The position numbers were made by a program, and so were the translations under genes. The notes below the pieces were generated by a model. That model worked only from the letters and a program-made list of their open reading frames with translations, was not told the DNA's origin and did not search any database. Below, piece by piece: positions 12,937 through 23,360 of a stretch of 64,000 nt of DNA. The stretch's first letter is position 1; every line of letters begins with the position of its first letter. The stretch comes from Aspidapion aeneum (Eukaryota > Arthropoda > Insecta > Coleoptera > Brentidae): positions 51,343,847-51,407,846 of the forward strand of contig OY755044.1 of the NCBI GenBank assembly GCA_963576565.1, read 5' to 3'.

Positions 12937-13785
12937 TTAATTGTCTTCGATGCATTCTAGGTTTTCATTTTCTCTAATACTTGCGTCCTTATTTGTTTTT
13001 CTTAAATGGAATAATATTTTTGCTTTTACCAGATGGTGGTCAGATCCACAGGTAACACCACGAAGTGCTCGCACATCATACCACTTTAAGTGCGAGTGTT
13101 GTCCATCTATAGCATAATCAATAATTGATTTAAGATTTCTTGTTGGCTGAATCCAGGTATATCGATGAATATCCTTATGTTTAAAAAAAACATTATTTAT
13201 TTTTAGGTTGTGGGTTTCACACAATTGCATCAGTCTTAAGCCATTATCATTTGTTACTTCCTCTCCAAATGGTCCTATCACTTTGCTCTGGGTTTGCCTA
13301 CCAGTTCGGCTATTAAAATCGCCAAGCATAATTATTTCTCTGGTATTACCGATTTTTGTGATAGTCTCATCAAGTTGATCAAAGAACATTTGTTTTGTAG
13401 CTACTCTTTCGTCATCTGATGGTGCGTAGACTGCTATTATGCTTATATTATGTCCAAGCATCTTCATGTTCACTCGAAGTATGTTTTCACTAATGCCATC
13501 GTAGTCTGTAATTTTATTCTTTAGATATTTCTTTATCAACAAGGATACTCCTCTGGCTGCTCTTCTTTCTTTTGGGACTCCAGTGAATATATGGACAAAA
13601 TTACCGACACTATTCGTACCTGTTCCTTTCTTTTTTGTCTCAGTAAGTGCAATAATCTCGATCTTACAATTCTGCACTTCGGTTGCAATAATGTTCAACT
13701 TTTGATTCAGTCCCTGTACGTTCCATGTAGCTATATTCATAGTCCTTTGTCTTTGCTTTTTTCGTCTTCGAGAGTTTCCATCCAT
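12937..13785 (-). pseudogene. RTE endonuclease domain (exonuclease-endonuclease-phosphatase fold)
   Basis: A 282-residue frame. It begins with a basic stretch (RRRKKQRQR) and MNIATWNVQGLNQ, the first endonuclease motif. It continues with EIIALTETKK (catalytic Glu), IIAVYAPSDDE, IIMLGDFNSRTG (catalytic Asp and Asn) and TWIQP, then TCGSDHHLVKAK (catalytic Asp-His pair). All the active-site blocks of APE-like LINE endonucleases are present. In an intact RTE this domain is fused to RT and nicks target DNA to prime reverse transcription. Here the frame stops at 12937, before RT, so the module is intact but separated from its polymerase. The start at 13785 is the first Met upstream of the motif block. 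Confidence 0.85.
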
Positions 13786-14177
13786 TGCTCCGAGGCTTTG
13801 TTTAGGCTTTTTGGTAACTGCTTTGTTTTACAAGTATTAGAGAACCAGTCTAATGCCTTAACCCCCTACTTGGAGAGCCAGGATTTTTAATCAAGGTTTT
13901 ACTCCTCTAGCCTTTGACGAGCCAACGCCATACTGTAAGGCAACAGCTGCAGTCTTTTATACTATCCCTAAAAGAAAGGGTTGCCACCTACGCTATTATC
14001 ACCGTACCGAGGTCCATTCTCTCCGCCTTTCATATCGATGTGGTCTTCTCCCGTAACCCTGGGAAAGGGACCCTATAGAGGTACTAACTCTCCGGGTCGG
14101 AGAGTACCTGGAATCTACGGAGGGCAGGGGTCGATTCATTTCCCCTGATAGACATCTGACGAGGCCTACCCGTACCC
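13786..14177 (-). promoter_or_regulatory. RTE 5' UTR with TATA-like box
   Basis: Non-coding leader of the RTE element. On the minus strand it contains GGGATAGTATAAAAG near 13963-13977. The same leader recurs at 61457-61670 on the + strand, including the TATAAAAG. LINE leaders usually hold an internal promoter; that role is inferred here. Confidence 0.55.
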
Positions 14178-16914
14178 GTTCTGATTTTTCGATATGTTAT
14201 TAATGTCGAAAGAGTAGTTAAAAATCTGAGTTTTCGTCACCCCCACCCCTGTGCTTCCTCCGCCATCTTGAAAAAACCAACAAAATTTGTCAATTTTTGT
14301 AGTTTTTTGCCTGTAACTTCGTTACAGTACACTAAATCGCAAAAAGAGATATGAAATTTTTTAGAGGATATAATTATCTACAATTAGGTGATAATATGCT
14401 TGTACTGCGAGCAGTAGTAACGGAGCTAGGTAATTTCCAAAAATGACTAAAATCACGTGCTTGGGCAAATTTTCAGATTTTTTCTAATTTAGACGGCATA
14501 AGCTCCGAAATACTTTGTTCTAGGGTAAAAGTTCTGAGAACATATCTTGTAGAAAATTTTATCAGCTACAAAATCCATTCTTTAAATGTATTTTTAAATG
14601 TTGTAATGGAGTGGGAGTAACTTTTAACTTAAAGTAAGTAAGTTAGAAAATAATAATTTTTTTTAAATTTAGTGCTTTAAACGGCACGAAACTTAAACTC
14701 TCTCTCCCTCGACTTGTAGACCTCGCCTTCGGCTCGGTCTACCAAACTGTCTCGATCGTGTGCAAAGAGGTTTTCAAACGAGTTTTTTACAATATTTTTT
14801 ATACGACTGTTAATAAAGAAAGAAAAATCAAATTTTAATTTAACTTGTTTTTATTTCCGACATTTTTACAACAAAACTTTAAAAATTCAACAATTTTTTG
14901 ACGTATCTAATCAACAAAACATACGAGCAGTGACGGTTGCTACGGAACTAAGCCAACTTATATTGATGGGTGACAACAACAAAAATCACAATGACGGGAG
15001 ACCCGTATGCAGAAATGACATAGGCGTGCGCAAAAATGACATAAGCGTGTGCAAAACGTTTTGCACACAGCGTGCGCAAAATGGCATTTTCAGATCGTAT
15101 TCTCCGTGCGCAAAACCCCCTTTTACAAGACAGTCGTATAAAAATAACTATTGACGCAAGAAAATATCGTGTTTCACTCTCTCTTGAAAAAATGCCAATG
15201 AATATAAAATAAATAAAGTAAACATAAATTTTTTCAAATTTTAAGGTACGATTTTGATGTCAAACTTCAACGATCTAGAAAACTTTTTTACCCAAGCAAC
15301 TTTGCGCCTCTTTGGACAGGAAGTTACGAGTTAAAAGATAAGGTTAAAATTGGTCGAAGAGCGGCGGAGTATTTTGTGAAGGAAGGAATTGACAAATTCA
15401 GAGGTAATAAAAATTATACTGACACCACGGAACTGATGTTACAGTTCGGTGACACATTAATTGACGATAAAAATGCATACCCAAAAAAATTAGGGGCTTG
15501 GACGAATAGCCCAGTCATATAAGGAATTCATCTGGAAAAAAATAGGTCCCATGTAGCAAAAATATATACCTGGTGTATTCTATGCATGTGCTGGAACATT
15601 GAGTTGTATAACGCCCTAAAAGGGCGTTAGAGACGGAAAGACAAGGCATTTTTTATTGACCCTATCCAATTTGGTTCCTATGGTCGGGTATTTCTTTTAC
15701 AATAAAAACAGAGATAGACATTATTGAACATGTGAAACGGACAAAGATAGGGTCATTTTGCATGCTAATAATACCCTAGATAATATAAGGGTACTTTTAT
15801 CTCTTTCACACTGACGGCATAAGTGCGACAGAAAAGCAGCTGGCTACCTTTAATCCACCTGCCGTATTTTGAGTGATTCTACCTGTTAGTCCGTGTATAC
15901 AGGGAAAACTGATAGACAATGTTGTCTAAGTACGGAAATGATTTTTTTTGAATTTTGTGCGGGAATATTACAAAAAGAAATCTTAAAACGTTTAAAAACA
16001 AGTTTAGAAGTAACTATTTGAGTTTAAACATGGTCCAAAATTGTTTTTTGTGCAAAAGAAGAAAAAAAATCCATAAAAAAACAACATTTCATGGGTAAGT
16101 CGTCTTGACGGATAGTTTTTCCTAAAACACGAGAAAGTTCAGTAGCGTCACGATAGATAGTTTTTTCTGCGACCGTGCGATTTTACCCTCACACATTTTG
16201 ATTCAGAAAGTGTCACTTCCCCGCACTTTTTTTTGCATTGCATGAAAATTTAAAAAAAGTATTTGATTTTCTTAAAAATGATTTCTTTTTAAATGCTTAC
16301 ATACCGATTTTTATCCAGTTGTTTTTGTTTTTTCGAACCAAACTTTTGACATGTCACGGTCGAGTTTCATACATCTTGATGAATTGTTACACACACTGAT
16401 CTATGTTTTTATAAATTTCGATAAATTTAATGTTTTTTGCGGACTTACAGTAATTTTAAGTTAAATTTTGGTCTTTCATCGCGAAAGTATATATTTATTA
16501 TTATATGACCACCGCGACCGGTCTACAGGCCGGTATCATATGTTTATGTCCTTCTAATGTCATTTGACTATCATGCTGTCTTACTTAATAAGGTCACTTA
16601 GTTTAATTAATAATTTTGTCCTACATAATATAAAAGAAGAATAGAAACCAACAAAAAATTTGTGACACTTCGATTACCCATTTTCTTTGATTGCGATGGA
16701 TTAGGGTGACCAGATTACGGTTTATTAGGGTGCCCAGAGTGCCCAAAAAAAGATTTTGAAAAATTTCCCTAAAAAAATTGAAGACCAAACACTCACTCGC
16801 CACTCAATGTTTATGGTCGCATACACTAATCCTAACTCGATTTCCGACGATTATGGACAATGGTTACCCCCTGGACATAAACCTAACAACTTTTACTATA
16901 TTTATTAACAATAG
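14178..16914. other. Spacer with one palindrome, no gene
   Basis: No coding region recognised over 2.7 kb. A perfect 22-bp palindrome at 15047-15068 (GTGTGCAAAACGTTTTGCAC...) lies within repeated GCGTGCGCAAAA motifs. A 15-bp inverted pair, TTTTTATACGACTGT (14796-14810) and its complement (15130-15144), flanks it and may mark a small element of about 350 bp. Confidence 0.45.
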
Positions 16915-17290
16915 GTAGGTTAGGTTGGGTTAGGTTGGGTTAGGTTGGGTTAGGTTGGGTTAGGTTGGGTTAGGTTGGGTTAGGTTGGGTTAGGTTGGGT
17001 TAGGTTGGGTTAGGTTGGGTTAAGTTGGGTTAGGTTGGGTTAGGTTGGGTTAGGTTGGGTTAGGTTGGGTTAGGTTGGGTTAGGTTGGGTTAGGTTGGGT
17101 TAGGTTGGGTTAGGTTGGGTTAGGTTGGGTTAGGTTGGGTTAGGTTGGGTTAGGTTGGGCTGGGTTGGGTTAGGTTGGGTTACGTTGGGTTAGGTTGGGT
17201 TAGGTTGGGTTATGTTGGGTTAGGTTGGGTTAGGTTGGGTTAGGTTGGGTTAGGTTGGGTTAGGTTAGGTTGGGTTAGGTTGGGTTAGGT
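16915..17290. repeat. TTAGGTTGGG tandem array (telomere-like)
   Basis: About 35 head-to-tail copies of the 10-mer TTAGGTTGGG with very few variants (TAAG, TACG, TATG and a GGGC step). The unit is an insect-type TTAGG joined to TTGGG. The orientation is uniform, with the G-rich strand as +. Confidence 0.95.
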
Positions 17291-17470
17291 TGGTTCAGTT
17301 TGAGTATGTTCGGTTAGGTTCCGCTAGGATTGTTTAGGTTAGGTTTAGCTATATTCGGTTAGGTTCGGTTCAGTTTAAGCAAATCGAACCGAACAAAACC
17401 GAACCGTTAGATTCGGTTTGATTTGGTTCATTTCGATACGGATGGGTTCAGTTTGCTTTTGTTCAGTTAG
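17291..17470. repeat. Degenerate GGTTCGGTT-type flank of the array
   Basis: Irregular GGTTAGGTTCGGTT-like units continue from the array. They then appear in the opposite orientation (AAATCGAACCGAACAAAACC) around 17382-17410, giving a short inverted arrangement. Confidence 0.6.
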
Positions 17471-17960
17471 ACCTTCGATAAATTTTAAAAAAGTAAATAA
17501 TTATTAATTTTTAGTGTTTTAAGGAATAAAAATTGATATAATGTTCAATTAAACTAATTTTTATTTGTAAAAATGTAGGAATCATAGTTTTCTTGATTTT
17601 GTTTTGAATTTCATGCTTTTTTAAAAATTGTGCATTTTCATAAAAGGACCAAAAAAACTGACCCGATTTCGATCAGTGACCTTAGTTATTTCAAGTTTTT
17701 GTTGACAGCTGATAGACGTCAGGGACCGTTTTGTTTCAGTTTGAAATGAGAAAATGCCTCTTTTGTAGCAATTTGTATGGGTTTTAATGGGGTTTTAAGA
17801 ATGTTTCAATTTCAATTTTTTTAACAAAATCAACGATAGTCCGCAATTTTTTTTTTAGAAATCACTATAAAATGGTCTAAAATTATCATTTTTCAAAAAA
17901 CTTCGTAGTTTTAAGAAAGGTGGTAAAACGTACCAGACCCCTGAAATGTGTTGCAGTCTA
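17471..17960. other. Spacer
   Basis: A+T-rich, with no gene recognised. Confidence 0.4.
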
Positions 17961-18390
17961 GGACAACTGGGCGCCGCCAACTCGGCGCCACCAACTGGGC
18001 GGCAGGCCAACTGGGCGCCGGGCCAACTTGACGCCGAGCCAACTGGGCGCCGTACTAAAATATTTTTTCTTGATAAAATGTGCAGATGAAAAACAAACTT
18101 AAAAAAATTAAAATGGCGCATCCAAAATGGCGGACTTTCTTATTTATGCATCGATATGTATCGAATATGGAACTTGGCGGTGTTTCAAGTCGCAGAACAC
18201 TACACCTACCAAATTTCAACACTCGACTTAATAGATGTTGAAAGTTTTGTATAAATAACATATTTATTTTGTTTTTATCTGCACATTTTATCGCAAAAAA
18301 AATAGTCCGGCGCTGAGTTGGCCCGGCGCCCATTAGGCCCGGCGTGGCGCCCTGTTGGCGGCGCCGAGTTGGCCCGGCGCCCGGTTGTCC
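17961..18390. mobile_element. Foldback-like MITE with minisatellite arms
   Basis: Arms at about 17961-18095 and 18271-18390 are inverted repeats. Each outer half is a G+C-rich array of a ~16-bp unit (GGGCGCCGGGCCAACT and variants), strikingly unlike the A+T-rich surroundings. Each inner half matches TTGATAAAATGTGCAGATGA and its relative. Outer ends are GGACAAC and GTTGTCC. The ~175-bp centre has no credible gene. Long inverted ends built of tandem repeats are the hallmark of foldback elements. No clear target duplication was found. Confidence 0.75.
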
Positions 18391-19502
18391 CATTCCGAAT
18401 TGAAATTTTTAGTTCCGAAATTTCATCTGACACGAGCATAACTTGTAGTCCACCCAAGAAAAGAAGAGTTGAAGAAGACCCTTGTTCAAAGAAAGAAAAT
18501 ATTTTACCTGGAAGGTACAACATTTGTAAAGTTCTAAGATGAAAACAATAATTTTAATACATCCACTGCACTTAGCATGCTTAGAAATTCTTTTTACTCT
18601 TTTTTTTACTGAAGAGAATTTTGTAAACACACACAAGTAAGTATTCATGAATTATTTATTATTCAAACAGAAAATTGTTGATAAAAAAATTCTAGTGGAA
18701 TTCAAAATTTTTATTTTGCGCCGCCACTGCCCTTTTTTATCCAAGACAAGCAAATAGAATATTTTTGCGATGTTGCATGTTTCCGGACTCACCAAACCGA
18801 AATTCTATTTTCATCCCTATTTTGCTCATTAAATTCTTACTTGTATTTGGTCAATTGCGATAAAAGCTTGATATAATGGCAATTTTGGCCCATGCCGGGT
18901 CTACCCGTAGGGTATAGAAGTCAATGTGCTGGAAGTATTTGGTATATTCTAAATGGACATACATAGCTTTTCTATAGCACTTCTATAGAACGTCAAATCA
19001 TGTGAAAACGCCCCTCCCCCCCCTATTTCATTTGCATAGCATATACTAGTGGCATATACCACCAGCACATGTTTTTTTATGTGCATAAATAAATATACCT
19101 GGTTCTGACAAAAAATTTGTAATCCATATATTCTATAATTATAAAATTTGGCAAATATAAATATACCTACTAAATACATATACTACGTATATTCCAAATC
19201 TGTAAGATCAACATAATACTATATATAAGCATTACATACGTTGAAATTGTGTGTCAAGTGGATCCCAAATAATATCCTGGTAAAGATTTTTTTTATATAT
19301 TCCCCCTACATAACAAAAAGTATATACCTGGTATATACTGAAATAATATTCCAGGAATAGACTAAAAGTATATCCTCTAATATTTATTTTAGGATATACA
19401 AAAAGAATATATCGGAAATAAACTAAAACGATATTCTAGAATTTTTTTTGTACATACATCAGGTATGTATATTTTACGTCCCATGCGGGATAAAAACTAC
19501 GG
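18391..19502. other. Spacer with repeated ATATACCTGGTATA-like motifs
   Basis: No gene recognised. Motifs such as TATACCTGGTATATACTG and AATATTCCAGGAATAGAC recur between about 19320 and 19450, and a related ATATATACCTGGTGTATTC stands at about 15567. They suggest remnants of a further repeat. Confidence 0.4.
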
Positions 19503-20469
19503 ATACAAAGGGTCAAAATCTTAGATTAAAATTGGAAATCGACTTTCAAAAGAATTCCTGGTAACAAAAGGCAGGGATGTTGTATCTCTCCAACACTTTT
19601 TAAAATATATATCGCAGTAGCTCTAAAAAACTGGAAACGTAAAGTGCACGGCATGGGAATACAACTTAACGACCGATTTACCATATACACACTACAGTTT
19701 GCTGACGACCAAGTAATTGTGGCTAATGATAAAAAAGACATGGAGTATATGATGAGAAAGTTAACAGAAGAATACCAAAAGTGGGGATTAACAGTGAACG
19801 TGGACAAGACACAGTACTTATGTATTGGAAACGAATCCAGTGAGTTAGTACTAGAAAATGGACAAACAATATCTCCATGCAATGAGTATGTATACTTGGG
19901 TGTCACATTTGAAAAGACAGGAACAGACTAAAGAATTGGAAAAAAGAATAGTAAAAGCAAAAAAAGTTATTGGTTGTCTTAACAGTATTTTATGGAGCAG
20001 AGAGATAAAAAAGAATGTAAAATTTAACATATATGAAACAATGGTCAAAAGCACGCTGTTGTATGGAATAGAGACTTGTCGCGTAACCTAAAAATACAAA
20101 ACAAAAATGGAAAGTGTGGAAATGGATGCAATAAGAAGATCAATAAGAATATCTAGAATAGATCACATAAGAAATGAGATCATAAAAGAAAGAATGGAAG
20201 CATAATGGATGACATCACTCAAAGGCAACTGATATGGTACGGCCATGTACAATGGATGAACGACGAAAGATTACCAAAGCAGGTCCTAGAATGGCAACCA
20301 ATAGGGCGCAGAAAAAGAGGGCGTCCTAAACTCGAATGGCAACAGTCAATCCAAAGATCAATGACTCAAAAGAATCTGACAGAGGATGATTGTCAGGAAC
20401 GAAGGAGGTGGAGAATAGGCATCGGACAACGTAGAAAAACGTTCTAAACCGACATAGTAGTAGTAGTAG
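19503..20469 (+). mobile_element. RTE LINE, 5'-truncated (copy 2)
   Basis: Collinear with the last third of RTE copy 1, in the opposite orientation, and close in sequence. It starts within the RT domain (ATACAAAGGGTCAAAATC) and ends in (TAG)5 at 20455-20469. 5' truncation is the expected result of incomplete target-primed reverse transcription. No target duplication was resolved. Confidence 0.9.
19560..20447 (+). pseudogene. RTE reverse transcriptase C-terminal part
   Basis: Frames 19644-19931, 19858-20091 and 20205-20447 together read TLQFADDQVIVAND (motif C), VNVDKTQYLCIG, then the thumb region and the RTE C-terminus WYGHVQWMNDERLPKQVLEW with RRKRGRPKLEW. Breaks: a frameshift near 19925, a stop near 20090 in place of a sense codon of copy 1, and a small deletion near 20190. 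The palm motifs upstream of F-A-D-D are absent because of truncation. Confidence 0.85.
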
Positions 20470-20791
20470 TTTATGTGAAATTGAGTTCTCCACGAACCGA
20501 GGAATTGGAGGAGGTTCGCGACTTCCAGGCGCCTTTTTAACAGTATCTCAGTAACTGTGGCTTTTTAATTAAAACTTTAATAAAATATTTAACCCCTCCC
20601 ACCAGCTCCGGAACTCTGAGCGTACGGGCAACCCTATTGCAACTGCACTCGCAGCTCAATCTCACAAAATAAAATTATATTTCTTATTCAACTTAGCCGA
20701 ATTGTTAAAATAAGTTTAAAAAAAACAAGCTTAAACTTATTTTTACCAAAATTCTACAACCTTCAAGAAAGTGCCGTGGCACCTTATCTTG
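20470..20791. other. Spacer
   Basis: No feature recognised between the RTE tail and the Gypsy target site. Confidence 0.4.
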
Positions 20792-20795
20792 ATAG

Positions 20796-21228
20796 TGTTA
20801 CGGGTTCACAACGACAATTTAAAACTCGCAATTGTTAAAAACGATACGTCAATTTATTTCGACAAATTATGTACAAAAACACGCACTTAAACTTACTAAT
20901 AACTTGCTAATAATTCACTACTTTAATCCGCCTATTAACTTCGCGTTAACATCTAGCGATCACTACCATTGGTTATCTCTGACTGCCCGATGCACGACGT
21001 CCGGCCCTATATATAAGGGTCTGCCTACTATTCGAGAATTATCCATCCTTGTTCGATTCGGGATCATTCCACCCTTTTCTAGAACCGGACCGTTCGCATA
21101 CCAGTTTGTCACATATAACGCAACTAAAACCTAGATTAAGAATACAACCATAAAATACGTCAACCTAATACTACACTAAACCTAAATAAATTCTAACTGT
21201 AAAATTGAAATAACTTAAATTTGTAACA
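20796..21228 (-). repeat. Gypsy 3' LTR (433 bp)
   Basis: Same length and ends as the 5' LTR, with about 6 substitutions (for example ATCTAGCGATC against ATCTAGCAATC, and CACATATAACG against CACAGATAACG). Confidence 0.95.
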
Positions 21229-21241
21229 CTATCCTCCTCTT
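21229..21241 (-). promoter_or_regulatory. Gypsy polypurine tract
   Basis: On the minus strand AAGAGGAGGATAG directly abuts the 3' LTR start TGTTACAAATT. This is the expected plus-strand primer site. Confidence 0.8.
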
Positions 21242-22905
21242 CAGGTTTGATCGTCTCGATCAACATTTCCCAGGTAAGGTTTTAGTCTGTCTAGATGAAC
21301 AACTTTCATCTTGGACTTCGGGCTTTTCTGGATTCGGTAGACTACATCATTAATTCTCTTAACAACTTTATAAGGCCCTTCCCATGGTGGTGTCAACTTA
21401 GGTGATCTTCCTTTCTTGCGTTGAGGATTGTATAGCCAGACTTGATCATTCTCCGAACCCTGAAGAGTTTGCTCTCAGGTCATATCTCGCTTTCATGCGG
21501 TCACTGGCTATTTCTATTCGCTCTCTAACCACTTCATGGATATCGTGCAGCTTTTGCCTTAAACGTTCGACATAGTCATTAACCTCTAAGTGTTCTTCTT
21601 CAGGTGAACCAAACATGATATCACATGGTAAACGCAGTTCTCTACCAAACAGGATACTAGATGGAGTAGCTCCTGTCGTATTGTGAATGGCGGTTCTATA
21701 GGCCATCAAAAACAATAGAATATATTGGTCCCAATCTGTTTGGTGCTCATCAACAACTTTGCACAGATGTTCTTCTATTGTTTTATTAAATCTTTCAACC
21801 ATGCCATCTGACTGCGGATGTAAAGCAGTAGTCCGTGTTTTATGTATTCCTAAAAGGTCACAGAGATTCTGGAAGAGCTTTGATTCAAAGTTTCTTCCTT
21901 GATCTGAATGTAGTTCCAAAGGAATGCCAAATCGGCTGAAAACATCATTTACCAGAACTTCTGCAACTGTAGCGGCCTCTTGGTTAGGCAAAGCAAAAAC
22001 TTCTGGCCATTTGCTAAAGTAATCCATGACAACAAGGATGTATTTGTTGCCCTCTTTAGTTTCTGGAAATGGTCCGGCCACATCAATAGCAATGCGTTCG
22101 AATGGCAGACCTACGTTATATTGTTTCATTTGACCTCTGGACCTTGTTTTGGGACCTTGGCTGGCTGCATAAGTCGAACATCGGCGGCACCAGTTTTTCA
22201 CATCTTGAAAGTAATTGACCCAATAAAATCGGTTTCGACTTTTGTCCATGGTTTTATTTATGCCTAGGTGCGCGCCTGATTTTCCACCATGGCATTCGGC
22301 CATTATATTGTCTACCATGCTCCTAGGAACCACTACTTGATTAACCACAGTAAGGCCATCGGCACTTTCCCAGGCACGTTTAAGGATGTTTTCCTCTACT
22401 ATCAGTGAATCCCATTGTGCCCACAGTGATTTGAATATCACCCCCTGGTTTGCGATATCTTGCCATGATGGTCGTGGCTTGTTCTCTTCTTTCAATCGCA
22501 AGATAGGTCCTACACCTTTGTCGTTAAGTTGTGTGGTTCTAATCGAAGCCGACATCCATTCTTCATCTGGTTCTAACTTTATCTGGCGCACGTAGGTAAT
22601 TCCTTCTTTCTGGTCAATTTTCCTGCAATGTTTACAATCCTCAGGGCAAGGTCTTCTGGACAATGCATCCGCATTATTATGCACCCTTCCCGCTCGGTGC
22701 TTAATTTGATAATGGTATTGTTGTAGCTTTTCTATCCATCTCGCGACTTGCCCCTCAGGTTGTTTCATTTTCATGAGCCACTGTAACGCAGCATGATCCG
22801 TTCTAATCAGAAACTCTTGTCCATAGAGATATTTATGAAAGTGATCTACGGATTTAATGATGGCTAGGAGCTCCTTTCTGGTAACACAATAATTTCTCTC
22901 TGGTT
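21241..22905 (-). pseudogene. Gypsy pol part 3: RNase H end, integrase, GPY/F domain
   Basis: From about 22905 the frame reads KLFKPERNYCVTRKELLAII, then FLIRTDHAALQWLMKMKQPE (remaining RNase H acidic residues). Next come the integrase zinc domain (H-x-GI-x-KT and CRRCSTYAAS) and the core: AIDVAGPFPETKEGN (Asp), LHSDQGRNFESKLF (Asp) and DGMVERFNKTIEEHL (Glu). The integrase catalytic triad is intact. A one-base frameshift near 21450 displaces the end, which reads ENDQVWLYNPQRKKG, PPWEGPYKVVKRIND (GPY/F-type) and VVHLDRLKPYLGN in the next frame, stopping at 21241-21243. No chromodomain is seen. Confidence 0.9.
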
Positions 22906-23360
22906 TGAATAGCTTTTTGCTGGGAGAGTACTGCTCCTATGCCATCGTTGCTCGCATCAGTATCTAATATGAATTTACCTTTGGGAATGGGATATGCAAG
23001 AATCGGACTAGAACATAATGCTGCTTTTAGTCTTCTAAATGCTTGGTCACATTCGGTATTCCATTTGTAAGAAACTTTATCTTCTGTAAGTCTATGTAAT
23101 GGAGACGCTATTTTGGCGAATTCTTCTACAAATCGTCTGTAGTATGTACACAGACCCAAAAAGCTTCTCAATTCATGTTTCTCACGAGGTTGAGGCCATT
23201 CTTTTATTGCTTGTAACTTTTTTTCGTCGGTATGGATGCCTTCTCGGGAAACGACGTGACCCAAGATCTCAACTTTTTCTTGGAATAGAAAACACTTCTT
23301 TGAGTTAAGTTTAAGATTTGCGTTCCTGATTCTCGAAAATACTTCTCGTAAATTGTCTAC
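22854..23360 (-). pseudogene. Gypsy pol part 2: RT thumb and start of RNase H
   Basis: In the correct frame from about 23360 the sequence reads HVDNLREVFSRIRNANLKLN, preceded by VMGKSF and a stop. This shows that the reading continues after the lost L-D-D block. GHVVSREGIHTDEKK, LGLCTYYRRFVEEFAKIASP and KFILDTDASNDGIGAVLSQQ (RNase H first Asp) follow. At about 22915 a second short deletion removes the usual dozen residues after VLSQ and shifts the frame. Confidence 0.85.

Larger units (their letters stand above)
10941..14177 (-). mobile_element. RTE-clade LINE, near full length, inactivated (copy 1)
   Basis: About 3.24 kb, the usual RTE size. Reading on the minus strand: a 5' UTR of about 390 bp, an apurinic-type endonuclease, a reverse transcriptase, and a C-terminus with the WYGHVQRMNDERLPKQ and RRKRGRPKLEW signatures. 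It ends in a (TAG)n tail (CTACTACTA at 10941-10949 on the + strand). A short tandem tail instead of poly(A) is typical of RTE. The 5' limit is set by comparison with the copy at 61457, which starts at the same GGGTACGGGTAG. Frameshifts and an internal RT deletion inactivate it. Confidence 0.9.

Noticed and set aside
16915..17290. True chromosome end
   Set aside because: Unique and repeat sequence continues for tens of kilobases on both sides, so it is interstitial here.
20832..21134. 100-residue frame, repeated at 26744-27046
   Set aside because: Lies wholly in the Gypsy LTRs on the strand opposite to the element, with no domain.
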